Assembly (NCBI GenBank): GCA_003339415.1
Contig: PDHQ01000167.1
Location: forward strand, 1-64,000
Direction of reading: 5' to 3'
From: Ophiocordyceps camponoti-saundersi (nom. inval.)
Taxonomy: Eukaryota; Ascomycota; Sordariomycetes; Hypocreales; Ophiocordycipitaceae
Length of the DNA stretch: 64,000 bases
Shown piece after piece: positions 1-10,925 of this stretch. Every line of letters begins with the position of its first letter. Within the stretch, counting starts at the first letter, position 1. The translations under genes were made by a program, and so were the position numbers. The notes under the pieces were generated by a model that was not told where the DNA came from, did no database searches, and saw only the letters and a program-made list of their open reading frames with translations.

Positions 1-119
<119 letters not shown>

Positions 120-235
120 TATACGCTAAGGGCTTTTATAATATCTAAAACCTTTATAATATATTAAATAGAAAAAATACCTTAAAATAAAATAAAACCC
201 CCTAACTATAAAAAGAAAGCTTACTATATACTTAT
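120..235 (-). mobile_element. Probable LINE 3' end (copy E)
   Basis: The sequence after the TTA run resembles the 3' terminus of LINE copies A-C. It shares ATTTATAC, a GGGC block, TCTA followed by A/G and AC, and then AAAACCCCCTA, in the same order and at similar spacing. Beyond about 235 the resemblance is lost, so the copy is either short or decayed past recognition. The order tail-then-3'UTR makes it minus strand, like A, B and C. The similarity was judged by eye over about 100 bases only. Confidence 0.45.
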
Positions 236-365
236 ATAAAAATATAATAATAGCTAATAATAATATAATATAATAAGCTTATTACCTAAAAGTAATCTCG
301 AATAATATAAAAAAAGTAAGGTAAAAAGGGGAGTGCGGAGAAAAATAAAATATATAAGGTATAAG

Positions 366-450
366 GCGGAAAGAGCAGGGCGGTATAGTATAGCATAAAG
401 CGGTACGGGGTAGTATAAGGCGGTATAGGGCGGTATAAGGCGAGGTAATA
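366..450. repeat. Degenerate GGCGGTATA minisatellite
   Basis: Short units of the form GGCGGTATA(G/A) recur about five times between 366 and 447, separated by a few bases. They are among the few G+C-containing patches in this part of the window. Confidence 0.6.
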
Positions 451-547
451 TAATATAAAGCAGAGGAAAAAAAGTCTAGGGGAGGGGTAAAGTAAAATAA
501 TAAGGTAGCTACTTTATTATCTATTAGTAATTAAAAAAGGGGGGGCT

Positions 548-626
548 ATATCTTTTTCTTTTCTATCTCTTTTTTCTTTTCTTTTTTTTCTTTTTTTATT
601 ATTTTTATTATTTTTATTATCTTTAG
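548..626. repeat. Polypyrimidine tract (CTTT)n-like
   Basis: About 75 bases of almost uninterrupted T and C, ending in a TTATT-rich stretch. It could be a decayed polypurine/polypyrimidine element end or a promoter tract, but nothing next to it supports either reading. Confidence 0.8.
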
Positions 627-2451
627 AAAAAGGTATATTTCTAACCCCCTCCCTTAACTTTTTTTTTAACTTTTATAATAAAAAGAAAATAATAGAAATT
701 ATATAGCGATATTAATAAAATAATAATAATAAATATATTTAAAATCCTTTATAATAAGCCTTATAAATTTCTTTATATTATATATATAGCTTAGTTAGCT
801 AATTATAAAATCTTATATTAAAAATAATAAAGTAAATAATATTATATAATATTAACTATATATAAAGCTAATAAAATATATAAGCTTATAATTAGCTAAT
901 TATTTTAATTATATTAAAGCTTAATATAAATATAAAAAGGTAAGTAAAATTAAAAACTAAGGGTAAAGTTAGAGTTAAAGCTTAAAATATTAATTAAATT
1001 ATAAATATATTTAGAAAAGTTATATATTATTATAATAAAAGTAGCGTAATATATTAGTAAAGGAAAATAGCTAAGTAGCTTATTAATAAATATAAAATAA
1101 AATAAAATAAAATAAAATTTTAAATATAATTAATAATAAATAATAAGAAAAAATCTAAGTTAACTTATATAATATATAAAAATAAAATAAAGTATTAAAG
1201 CTTTAACTTAATAAAATAATAATAATACCTTAAGTAAGCGCTTTAGCGGGGTTAGCCGCTTTAATAGCTATCTCTAATATTACTTTTACTACTATAATTA
1301 TTAAAGCTCCTTTTTAGGAGTTTTATATATTAATACTAATTTACTTTAGAATACTTAGGAAATAAATAATTATTAATATAAGCGGAGCGAAAAATAAAGA
1401 AAAAAGTAAAGCGATAATAATAACGGTAATAATAATAAATATAATAATTAAATTATAAGTAGAGGTAATAATAATAGCGGGCGTAAAAGAGAAAGCGGAG
1501 GTAGTAGTAAAAAGTGTAAAGGTAGAGGCGCTAATTTAAATAATAATAGCTATAATAATAATAGTAAAGTTTATAGCGAAGGTAAAAGAGGTAATAATAA
1601 TAATAATAAAAATATTTATAATAATAATAATAATAATTATTATTATTAACTTAAAGAACTTTATTATATTATTTTTAAGAAAACTTTAATTAAAAATACG
1701 CTTAAAAATATAAAATTTTTAATTTATTATATATAATATAATATATAATTTTAATTAAATATAAAATAATATTAATTAAGGGGTAATAAATTATATTAAA
1801 ATTAATTAATTTAAGTATATTTTAAAAAATATTATTAAAATTAAATATATTTTTAATTTAAATTTACTAAAGCTAAAACTAAAGCTAAAAATAAAGCTAA
1901 AAGCGGAGAATAAGGTAATAGCTTAGATATTAGTTTTTATTATATTAATATTAGGGAGTAAATTAAAATAAATAATAGTTAGAGAAAATAAAAAAAGCGA
2001 ATAAAATTTAAAAGGCGGGCGGAGTAAAAGAGGTAAGTAATATAAAGGAAAGTAAGGGAGTAGTAAGGGAGATAGAGATAAGGGAGGCGGCGAAGGAGGA
2101 GTTAAAGCTTAAGCTAGATCTTATTCGAATATTAAAATTATCTCTTATAAAGTCCGCGTTAGTAATATCGAAGCGTATAATAAAAAGCGATAATAATAGC
2201 TTAGAAAATAAGCTTATAAAAGTTAGAGGTATTATTAAGCGTAAAGAATTAAGTAAAAGGCGGGGTAGGAAAAGGGGTAAAAAAGCTAAATAAGCTAAGT
2301 AAAGCTAAGTAAAGTAAAGAGTAGAGTTAAGAGTAAGGTATAAGGTAGATAAATAGTAGTAATTATATAATAAAAATATTAAAAACTATTCTTAGCGCTT
2401 AAACTTTATATTTAAATATCTTAATATATTTAAATATTATAAAATAATAAG

Positions 2452-2456
2452 GAGAG
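2452..2456. repeat. Target-site duplication GAGAG (left)
   Basis: GAGAG directly precedes the 5'-most base of the left LTR (TGTTAG). The identical pentamer follows the right LTR at 6045-6049. A 5-bp duplication is typical of LTR retrotransposon integrases. Confidence 0.9.
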
Positions 2457-2943
2457 TGTTAGTTAGGTATCCTTCCTAAGCTAAATAGGAGGCTAGTATC
2501 GCGTTTCGCTCTTATCGTAGTATATAAGTTAATAGCTATAAGGAACTTTACGTATATATATATTAACCTAATTAATAGAGTTCGGGTATTTCTACTAGAT
2601 TATATAGCTAAAAGAATATTACGTCTCCTATTTAATATACTCCGGCGGAAAGAGTTATAAATAATTAATTTAATAACTCTATTTATAACTTCTTACTTAA
2701 ATAAAAGTACGGAAAAGATTAACGTATTATATATATATCCGGCTATACTTCCTCCTACCCTCGATTCCTATTATATTAACGACGTATATTATATTAATAT
2801 TATACTAATCTTAGATTAGTATTATCTTAAGTTTAACTCCTTTTTATATATACCTCTAACCTCTTATTTTATTTATATAAAGATAGTAATCTCTATAACG
2901 TATATTATATTCCTAAATAGCTAATAATATATATATTCTAATA
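2457..2943 (-). repeat. Left LTR (3' LTR of the minus-strand element)
   Basis: 487 bp, starting TGTTAG and ending CTAATA (from CTAACA), so the termini are inverted TGTTAG/CTAACA. It is one of the rare places where the terminal TG dinucleotide escaped mutation; in the partner LTR the same position reads TA. Confidence 0.92.
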
Positions 2944-2964
2944 TTAATAACTTTTCTTTTCTAG
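2944..2964 (-). promoter_or_regulatory. Putative polypurine tract (minus strand)
   Basis: The plus strand reads as a T/C run (CTTTTCTTTTC) just inside the left LTR. Read on the minus strand it is a purine run ending about 8 bases from the LTR, where second-strand synthesis would be primed. Confidence 0.5.
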
Positions 2965-5547
2965 TTAGGAATATTTATCTTACTATATAAGTAGTTAAGG
3001 TATAATTAGGTTTCTTTAGTAGCTATTATAAATCGAGTTATTTTTCTGCCTCTAAGAACTTATATAGTTTAGGGTTTTATAAATACTTTTTACCTTACTA
3101 ATTTATTAATAAGTTTAAGTTAATATTAGGTAAATATTTAATTATTTTTTTACTAATTTTAATATTACCTTCTAGGGCGACGCGTATCGAATTATCTTTT
3201 ACGTTATCCCTTCGCGTTATCGAAAGTAGATAAGAGCTATAAGGTAATAGTTATAATATCGTATATTATTATTAAGAAAATATAGCACGACGCCGTAATA
3301 GAATATTTAAGTTTATTAGCTAATTTTATAGCTATAGTTACCTTTAAATAGCTATAAGACTAGTAATTAAATCCCCTAAATATTTAATAAATTAGCTATA
3401 AGGATATTACTAAAGTATTTTACTTTAGAGACCCCTAGTAAGTACTAATTATCGCGAGAGGGAATATCCCCTATTAACTAGTAAACCCTTATAGCTAGTA
3501 AGGGTTATCTTTATCCTATAATATTTCTTATTCCTATACCGTAATATTTATTAACTTAGTTTTATTATCTTTAGCCTTATCCTCGCTATTCGATTATTAT
3601 TACTATACCCCTAAGGCGGTTTAACGCCTCTATAACGTACGTTATTCTTCTTTACGTTATAGCCCCGAGGGTATAGTAGGGGTATTATACTCCCCTAATA
3701 GCTTTTCTTTTTTAGTTTATAGATTAAAAAAGTAAATAGAATATATAAAATAAAAAGAGATATACTTAATAAAAAGGGGTTTAAGTAGTCTTCGAAAAAT
3801 AAAAAGAATAAATATTAAAAAAACTAATATAAGAGGGAAAGAAAAGAAAATTAAAAGGGGGATAAGAGGCCTTTTATAGTTAAGAGGTATATACTAATTT
3901 AGATACTAACCTTAATAATAATAATATATACTAACTTACTATATATTAATTTACCTTAATAGTAAAAGTATATACTAATATCTTAAATATTAGTTTACTT
4001 TAATAATATAAAATAAGGGTATATATTTATTATAGAGGGGTAAATTAATAAGTTAATAACTTTATTTATAAATTACTTTACGCTTTAGCTTTATATTCCT
4101 TTTTTTCCTTTTTCCTCCGCGTTAATCGTTATTATTATTATCGTTATTATTATTATATATTAAAAATAAGTTTAAGTTAATTTTAAGCTAAGTATAATAA
4201 AGATTTATACTAACTTTAAGGTAAGATTATATTTATACCTTAGTAATACCCTTATATTTTTACTACGCTATATAGTTATTATATTATTATCTTAAGCTTT
4301 AAATTAAAAGCTAATATTAATAATAATAATACGCTATACGAAATAATATATTAATATATAGAAAATATATTAATCTTAACTTAACTTTAAGTTAACTATA
4401 AATCGAAATTATATTAAGTATTAATATATTTCTAAACTTAGCTTCCTTTTAATATACGTATCTATTACTTACTCCCTTAATAGCCCGCGCTCCGAGTATA
4501 ATATTAGCTATTTTATTCCGCCCGCGCGCTAGGACGCTATTACTTATAAATGCGGTAACTCCGATCACGCCTTATTACGCGTAACCTAAAAACCGTAATC
4601 TTTTCGTATCCGCGCTACTATTTACGCTATTATCCTAAATATAACGTAACTAAATTAAACGCGGCGATATAAAAAAGGTGCCCTTTTACTAAAATTATAT
4701 TAATTATATAAGTAAATAAAAGCTAGCTATTAACGCTTATTAAGAATAGGTATCTTAGCTAGCGATAGCTTATTACGCTTATATAAAAATAAGTATTTAT
4801 TATAATAATATATATATAGCTTATTTTTAAAGTTTAGATATTATATAAGCTAATATTAACTTAATAAATAATTCTTATAATAATAGCCTTAGCTTAAGCT
4901 TTAGCTATTTTTATAGGTAATAATACGCTTTTATATAAAGATTAGTATATTAAGGTAAGTTTAATAATAATATAATCTTTATTCGAGTTTAAGTTAATAT
5001 TTAATTAATATTGTTAGTATATTAATATCGCTTATTTTATACTCTAAGCTTAGCGGGAGGCGCGTTCTCCTTAGCGTCCGCGCTAAGAGTAGTGCTAAGG
5101 GACTCTAGTTTTAGGGTTTCTTTTTCGTTTTTATTATTTTTATCTTTTATATTTTACTAAATTAATTCCTTTATAAGAGATTCTTTTCTAACTTTTATAA
5201 AATATTATAAAATAAAGTATATTAAGTAATTATTAAGACTAATCTAAGATTAATATAACTTTAAGTTAAAATTAAAATAAGGTCTTATAAACCGCAGACT
5301 AGATTTAAAAAGAACGAATAAGTAAACGATATTAACTTATAATAAGTTATTACTAAGTACTAAGATATCCGAATTATTAAATATTAACTAAATACTAATT
5401 AAAGTATATTTATAACTTATTAAAATAGTAATTATAGCTTTTAATATATTAGCACTTTAATAATCGCTATTATTAAGATTACTTTTCTAAATCTAATTAT
5501 ATTTTAAATAATAAGAGATAATTATTATAAAAATAACTTAGCCTTAT

Positions 5548-5557
5548 TACTAATTAG
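5548..5557 (-). promoter_or_regulatory. Putative primer-binding site
   Basis: On the minus strand the ten bases abutting the right LTR read CTAATTAGTA. The copia elements have exactly the same ten bases just after their 5' LTRs. If TAG derives from TGG, this matches the usual TGG start of a tRNA-primed site, offset five bases from the LTR. Confidence 0.5.
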
Positions 5558-6044
5558 TATTAATTAGGTATCTTTCCTAAGCCGAATAGGAGGCTAATAT
5601 CGTATTTTGCTCTTATTATAATATATAAGTTAATAGCTATAAGGAACTTTATATATATATATATTAACTTAATTAATAGGGTTTAGGTATTTTTACTAAA
5701 TTATATAGCTAAAAGAATATTATATCTTCTATTTAATATACTCTAATAAAAGGAGTTACGAATAATTAATTTAATAATTTTATTTATAACTTCTTACTTA
5801 AATAAAAGTACGGAAAAGATTAACATATTATAAATATATCCGGCTATACTCCCTCCTACCCTCGATTCCTATCGTATTAATAACGTATATTATATTAATA
5901 TTATATTAGTCTCGGATCGGTATTATCTTAAGTTCGACTCCTCTTTATACGTGCCTCTAACCTCCTACTTTATTTATATAGAGATAGTAATCTCTGCGAC
6001 GCGTATTATATTCCTAAGCAGCTAGTAATATGTGTATTCTAATA
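5558..6044 (-). repeat. Right LTR (5' LTR of the minus-strand element)
   Basis: 487 bp, the same length as the left LTR. It keeps some TG/CA-containing sites that the left copy has lost (for example TGTGTA at 6031 and CTGCGACGCG near 5996), which shows that the two LTRs were mutated independently after insertion. Confidence 0.92.
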
Positions 6045-6049
6045 GAGAG
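6045..6049. repeat. Target-site duplication GAGAG (right)
   Basis: Identical to the pentamer at 2452-2456. Confidence 0.9.
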
Positions 6050-9000
6050 GTTAAATTAGCGAAGGTATTATAAGCGGATAAATTATAAAGTAAAAAAGCT
6101 TATAATAGCTTTATAGCTAAAAGCTTTATTAAAATCCTTATAATTTTAAATTAAACTTATAAGAAATATAAGTAAAAGTGTTTTTTATAAATAGTTAGTT
6201 TATAATATAAAATAAAGTAAGCTATTATCTTATTTTCCTTACTATTATAAAAATAATAAGAGGTTATAATTATAAGAATATTATAAATATAGAGAAACTT
6301 ATTAAAGCTAATTTTATTATTATAAAGCTAAGTTAAGGCGCTATTTAAGAATTTTAGAAAGCTTTAATAAATTTATAAAGCGTTATTAAGTTTTAGTTAA
6401 GGCGGTTTATTAATAAGGTATCTAAAGAACTAGCTATATTTTTAAAGCTTTCTCTTTTTAAAGGATTAAGAGAAAATATCTAAAATTTATATTTAAGTAA
6501 TAAAAAAAGATTAAAAAGACTTAAGGGGGATATAAGTAAAGCGGGGCTAACTTTTATAATATTAGCGGAGGTATATAATAATTCTCTTAAAAATAAAGTA
6601 AATATAAGCTATAAGTTTTTTATTATAAAAAAGTTAATAGCTATAAGTAGCGTAATAAAATAAGTAAATATTTATAAAAGGGTTAAAGGTTTCGGACTTA
6701 ATATAGTAAGAAAAGGTTATTTAATATATTTTAAAAATAATATAAAAGTATTTTAACTAAGTTATAGCTAGCTATTAGAGGATAAAGCTTTTAAGTTTCT
6801 TACTTAGCAAGGTTAGAGTAAAGTAAATTATAGCGCTAAAAGCGATTATAAACTTAATAACTTTAATATAAATTTCCCTCGCTTAAAGGAATAAAAAGCC
6901 TTAAATAAATAAAATAAGCTTAATTAAAGCTAGCTATTAATAAATAAACTTTTTTATAAAATAATAAAAGTAAAGCTTTTACTAAAATTTATAATAAATC
7001 TAAACCTTAAGTATATATACCTTTTATATAAGTTAAATAATATTCTTATTAAAAATTAGTAAAGTTATATTAGTAAAATAAGCTTTTATAAAATAAAAGA
7101 ACTTATTTTTAAATAGCTAGAAAGTTATTTTATACTTTATTATTTAATTATAGTAAATACTCTAAGCTTATTTAAGCTAATAGTAAACTTAAGCGGAGGT
7201 ACGCTTAGTGCTAAAAATATTAATATTATCTATAAATTTAATAATAAATATATTAATTACCTATTTTAAGCGCTTATAAAAAAAATAAGATATATAAAAT
7301 TAATAGTATTAAAAAGAGCGGGAAGCTTTAAAAAACTTTAATAAAAATAAAGAAAAAGTTTAATAGTTTATTATTAACTTTTAAGTAGGAGGTATAGTTA
7401 GAAAAGTAAAAGTAAAGGAAAGCTATAATTTATTTAAGGAAGCAAAAAGAGTTAAGGATTTTTATTAGCTTAAAGTATAAAATATAATTAAAAGCGCTTA
7501 TTATATTTAATATTAAAAAGGAAATAAAGCTTTAAAAGCTTTAAGTAATATAGATTGATTTTATTAAGAGGAGTAAGGCGCTATAAATAAATTAGTTAAG
7601 CTAGTTACTTATTTAACTTTATAATAAGATTCCTATAAACTTTTTTATACGGAATATCTTTTTTATTATTATAATTTTAAAGATTTTACTTATAGTATTA
7701 AGGAGGGAGATAAGATAATAGCTACTTAAAGTTTAATAAACTTTTAAGCTTTTTCTTACTTTCCGGAAAACTATAATATTAAAAGTCCGATATTAATTAA
7801 GGAAATATCTATAAGTAATATATTCTTAAAAAGCTTAGTTAAGATTATTATAAGAGGTTATTTATAACTTTTTAAAAAGCTAATAAGGATATTATTAAGC
7901 TTAGTAAACTTTTACGATATAATATTAGAAATAGTAAAGCGGACCTTATTTTTAATAATTTAAAAGAGAATATTTATTAAGGGGAAGGGGTTAGAGATAA
8001 GAAAAGGTAAGGTATTTTCTAAAAAATAAAGAAAAAACTTATAAGCTAAAAGCTTTAATTTTTTAAAAAAAATAATTAGAGAGTAAAGTTTATATCTTAT
8101 TAAAAAGAAAAAATATATATAAGCTTTAAAAAAGCCTAGCTATAAAGTCTTACTTATTAAGCTATAAATTATATAATATTAAAGTTACTACTTATAAAAG
8201 CGAGAAATCGCTTTTAATTATTCTTTTTCGCTTTCTTAATAAATAATTTTTATTATTTATAATATTTTATTATATTTACTAATAATTAAAATTTAACTAT
8301 ACTTATTAATATTTTTTAATATATTTTATATTTAAAATTATAAAAGTAACTTTTAAAGTTTATTATAAATATAAATAGGAATTATATTATTAAGGTAATT
8401 TTAAAATTATTAAGCTAGCTATAGCGTTTTATTACTTATATAGCTATATTAATAATTTTTTTATATTTACTATAAATTTTACTTAAATAGCGGAAAATAA
8501 AAAGCGGCTTTCTCCTTTTATTTATAAAAGATTAAAGTTAAAATTTTTCTAGCGCGGTATTAAAATAAAGTTTAAAAAAGTAAAAATAATAAATAATATA
8601 AACTAAAAAATATAATTAAAGCTAAGAAAATTAAAATCTAAGCTAAAATATATAAAATAATAGTTAAGCGTATTTTAAATTAAGTTAATAATATTAGCTT
8701 TTTACTTATATACCTTTTAAGTAATCTTATAAGAAAAGGTAAGGAGTTTAAAGTAAAGTTAGTAAAAAGTAAAGAGAAGCTCCGCGAAGTAAGGGGAGGT
8801 ATATTTATAAAGGTTTTAAGAGGGGTAATAAGCGTTAAAATCGCTAAAAATAACTAGCGGAGCAGAGGCGAAGGCGGAGTATAGGAAAGAAGAAAGGGGA
8901 GATATATATAAAAAAGGTTTAGTATATATTCTAAATAGCGGGGAGTAAATAATAAGTACTTAAAGCTTATTATAAAAGGAAACTTTAATAAAATTAAGCT

Positions 9001-10925
9001 TTATAATAAAATCTTAGTTATTAATTTTATATTATTTATATATATATATAAAAGCTTTACTTTTATTTTAGATAAAGTAATAAAAAGTAAGTTTAAGAAG
9101 CGGAGGGTAATTATATATATTAAATTAAAATTCTTATATAATAATAGTATTATAACTTTTTTTATTAAATAAGGTAAGCTAAATAAAGTAATTAATTTTT
9201 TATATATTTTATAATAAAGTTATAATTCTTATAAGAACTAAATATTAAAAATAGTTATTTATAATTACTTTAATTATATAAAGTTTATTAATATAAACTC
9301 CGCTTAAGATTATTATAAGGCTAATTATAAATTATAAAATTTATTATATAGCTTATAGCTTTTATAAATATTACTAAGTTAGGAGCTTTTTAGGAAGACT
9401 TAGGTAACTAGCGTATTATAAGAGAATTATTAAAATATATTTTTAAAAGATTTATAATATACTCGCTTTTTTAAAAAAACTATAATAAAGCTTTTATTAT
9501 TTTTATAAAGTTACCGCTAAGTAAAAGCTAGAAGTTAAGTAAATTATAATAATTAGAAAAAGTAAAGTTTATTAAGGAAGCTAAACTTAGTATAGTTTTA
9601 TTATTTTTAAAACTTTAAGTAATCTTTTAATTATATAAAATATATATTTCTATATAAAATATAATAATAAGAGTTTTCTCTTTTTTATATAAAGTAGTTT
9701 TCTTCTCTACTATTATATAAGGTAGCTATATAATATTTATAATTAAGAGGCTTATAATAGTATTTAGTAATATACTTAAATTAAAAATATTTATAATATT
9801 ATTTAAAATATATAAAATTTTTATAAAGTTTATAATAAATTATTTTTATATTTATAATTATTTTATTTAAATAAAGCTTATTTATATTTTTTACGCTACT
9901 TAAGCTTATAATAAAATAAGTTTATAAAGCTTCTCCGCTAATAATATATTAAGGTTAAAGTATTTTTACCTAAACTATATTAACTTTATTTACTTTTCTA
10001 ATAATACTAAGTAGCGCGTTATAGTTATAATTAGCTATTAAGGTTTAAATACTCTTAGTAATAATAATATAAGTTTAATATATACGCTTAGCTTTTACTC
10101 TAAAAGCTTAAGCTATTTATTTATTTTTAAAAGTAAAATTTTTATATTTTAAGTTAAATATAATAATAAAATTATTACTAAGAAATTAGTATATAGTAAC
10201 TATTATAAAATAGCTTATAGCTTTATTAACTTTTTAGATAATTTCTAAGGGAGTAAGCGCTAAAACTCTATTAACTATTAGGATATTTTTTACTAATATA
10301 AGTACCTCCCTCTCTATTCTCGTCAGAACTAGCTATATAAAGGGCGCTATAAGGGGGGCGGAATTTAAGGAAAAGTTAATAATTATATTAGCTAAAGTTA
10401 AAGCTCTAAAAATAAAGTTTAACTTTTTACTTATTACCTTATAAAAGGCGGCTTCGATTAATTTTTAAATAGCGTAAAAAATAATAATAAGTAAGCTAAA
10501 TAAGTTCTTAAAAGCTTATTAGCGCTATTAAAGCTTAGTAAACGCTATATTAAGGATATTTTATATAAGGCGAAAATCTTATATAAAAATTACTTTAGTA
10601 AGTTTTTTATATATAAATTTTAAAATAAGATTTATTAAAATTTAAAAAATATTAATAAATAAATTATTAAAGTTAATAGCGGTATTATATTAACTTTTAC
10701 TTATACGCGGATATTATTAAGACTAGTTAAGCCCCTAAGTTTTACTATTAAGTATTATCGGCACTAATAGCGGGCTAGGAGGCGGACCGCTTAGTAACCC
10801 CGCGTTTAGGGTTATTCCCTTAGCGGAGTTAGACTCCGAAAAGTAAAAAGTATTAAATTCTCGTAATATTATAGCGTTAAGTATAAATAGGGACCCTGAT
10901 TATTTAAAGTTATAAAAAAAGTTAA
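6050..10925. other. Unidentified RIP-degraded DNA
   Basis: Nearly 5 kb without a recognisable element. The first 3 kb (about 6290-9150) is AG-rich on the plus strand with many AAG, AAA and GCG triplets, which suggests a degraded coding region. No family motif could be read, and no long direct or inverted copy of it was noticed elsewhere in the window. A more G+C-rich patch at 10690-10900 contains TATAAATAGGGACC at 10880, a possible core promoter or LTR remnant without a partner. The stretch ends at the 3' tail of LINE copy A. Confidence 0.55.

Larger units (their letters stand above)
236..2456. other. Unidentified RIP-degraded DNA
   Basis: No gene or element could be identified. The stretch is mostly A/T with scattered GCG/CGG remnants. 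A purine-rich block at about 1990-2345 has better base composition and could be the remains of a lysine/arginine-rich coding segment on the plus strand, but no family motif was found. The small repeats inside it are listed separately. Confidence 0.6.
2457..6044 (-). mobile_element. Complete 3.6-kb LTR retrotransposon, probably non-autonomous
   Basis: Two direct repeats of 487 bp flank a 2.6-kb interior, and the whole is bounded by GAGAG duplications. Four features suggest that transcription runs on the minus strand. First, a TATATAAATA box lies near the minus-strand start of each LTR. Second, a pyrimidine-rich run inside the left LTR would be a polypurine tract on the minus strand. Third, on the minus strand the interior begins with CTAATTAGTA right after the LTR. 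Fourth, that decamer is the one found after the LTR in the copia elements at 32707 and 45649, so it is a probable primer-binding site. The interior is about half the length needed for gag-pol, and I found no reverse transcriptase, integrase or protease motif, so a non-autonomous (LARD-like) derivative fits best. A nested insertion within the interior cannot be excluded. Confidence 0.85.

Noticed and set aside
4541..4600. Zinc-knuckle-like stretch on the plus strand inside the 3.6-kb LTR element (TGC-GGT...CAC)
   Set aside because: Only one cysteine and one histidine fall at plausible spacing; the first cysteine position is ACT, which RIP does not make from TGT/TGC. It is also on the strand opposite to the inferred transcription.
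5007..5030. TGTTAGTATATT as the start of a nested LTR inside the 3.6-kb element
   Set aside because: No matching terminus, second copy or target duplication was found.
6290..9150. A further retrotransposon between the 3.6-kb LTR element and LINE A
   Set aside because: The composition looks coding, but no LTR pair, tail, RT, integrase or transposase motif could be read, so I list it only as unidentified.
10880..10893. TATAAATAGGGACC as a promoter or LTR
   Set aside because: It has no partner repeat and no recognisable downstream gene; in such AT-rich DNA a TATA match is expected by chance.
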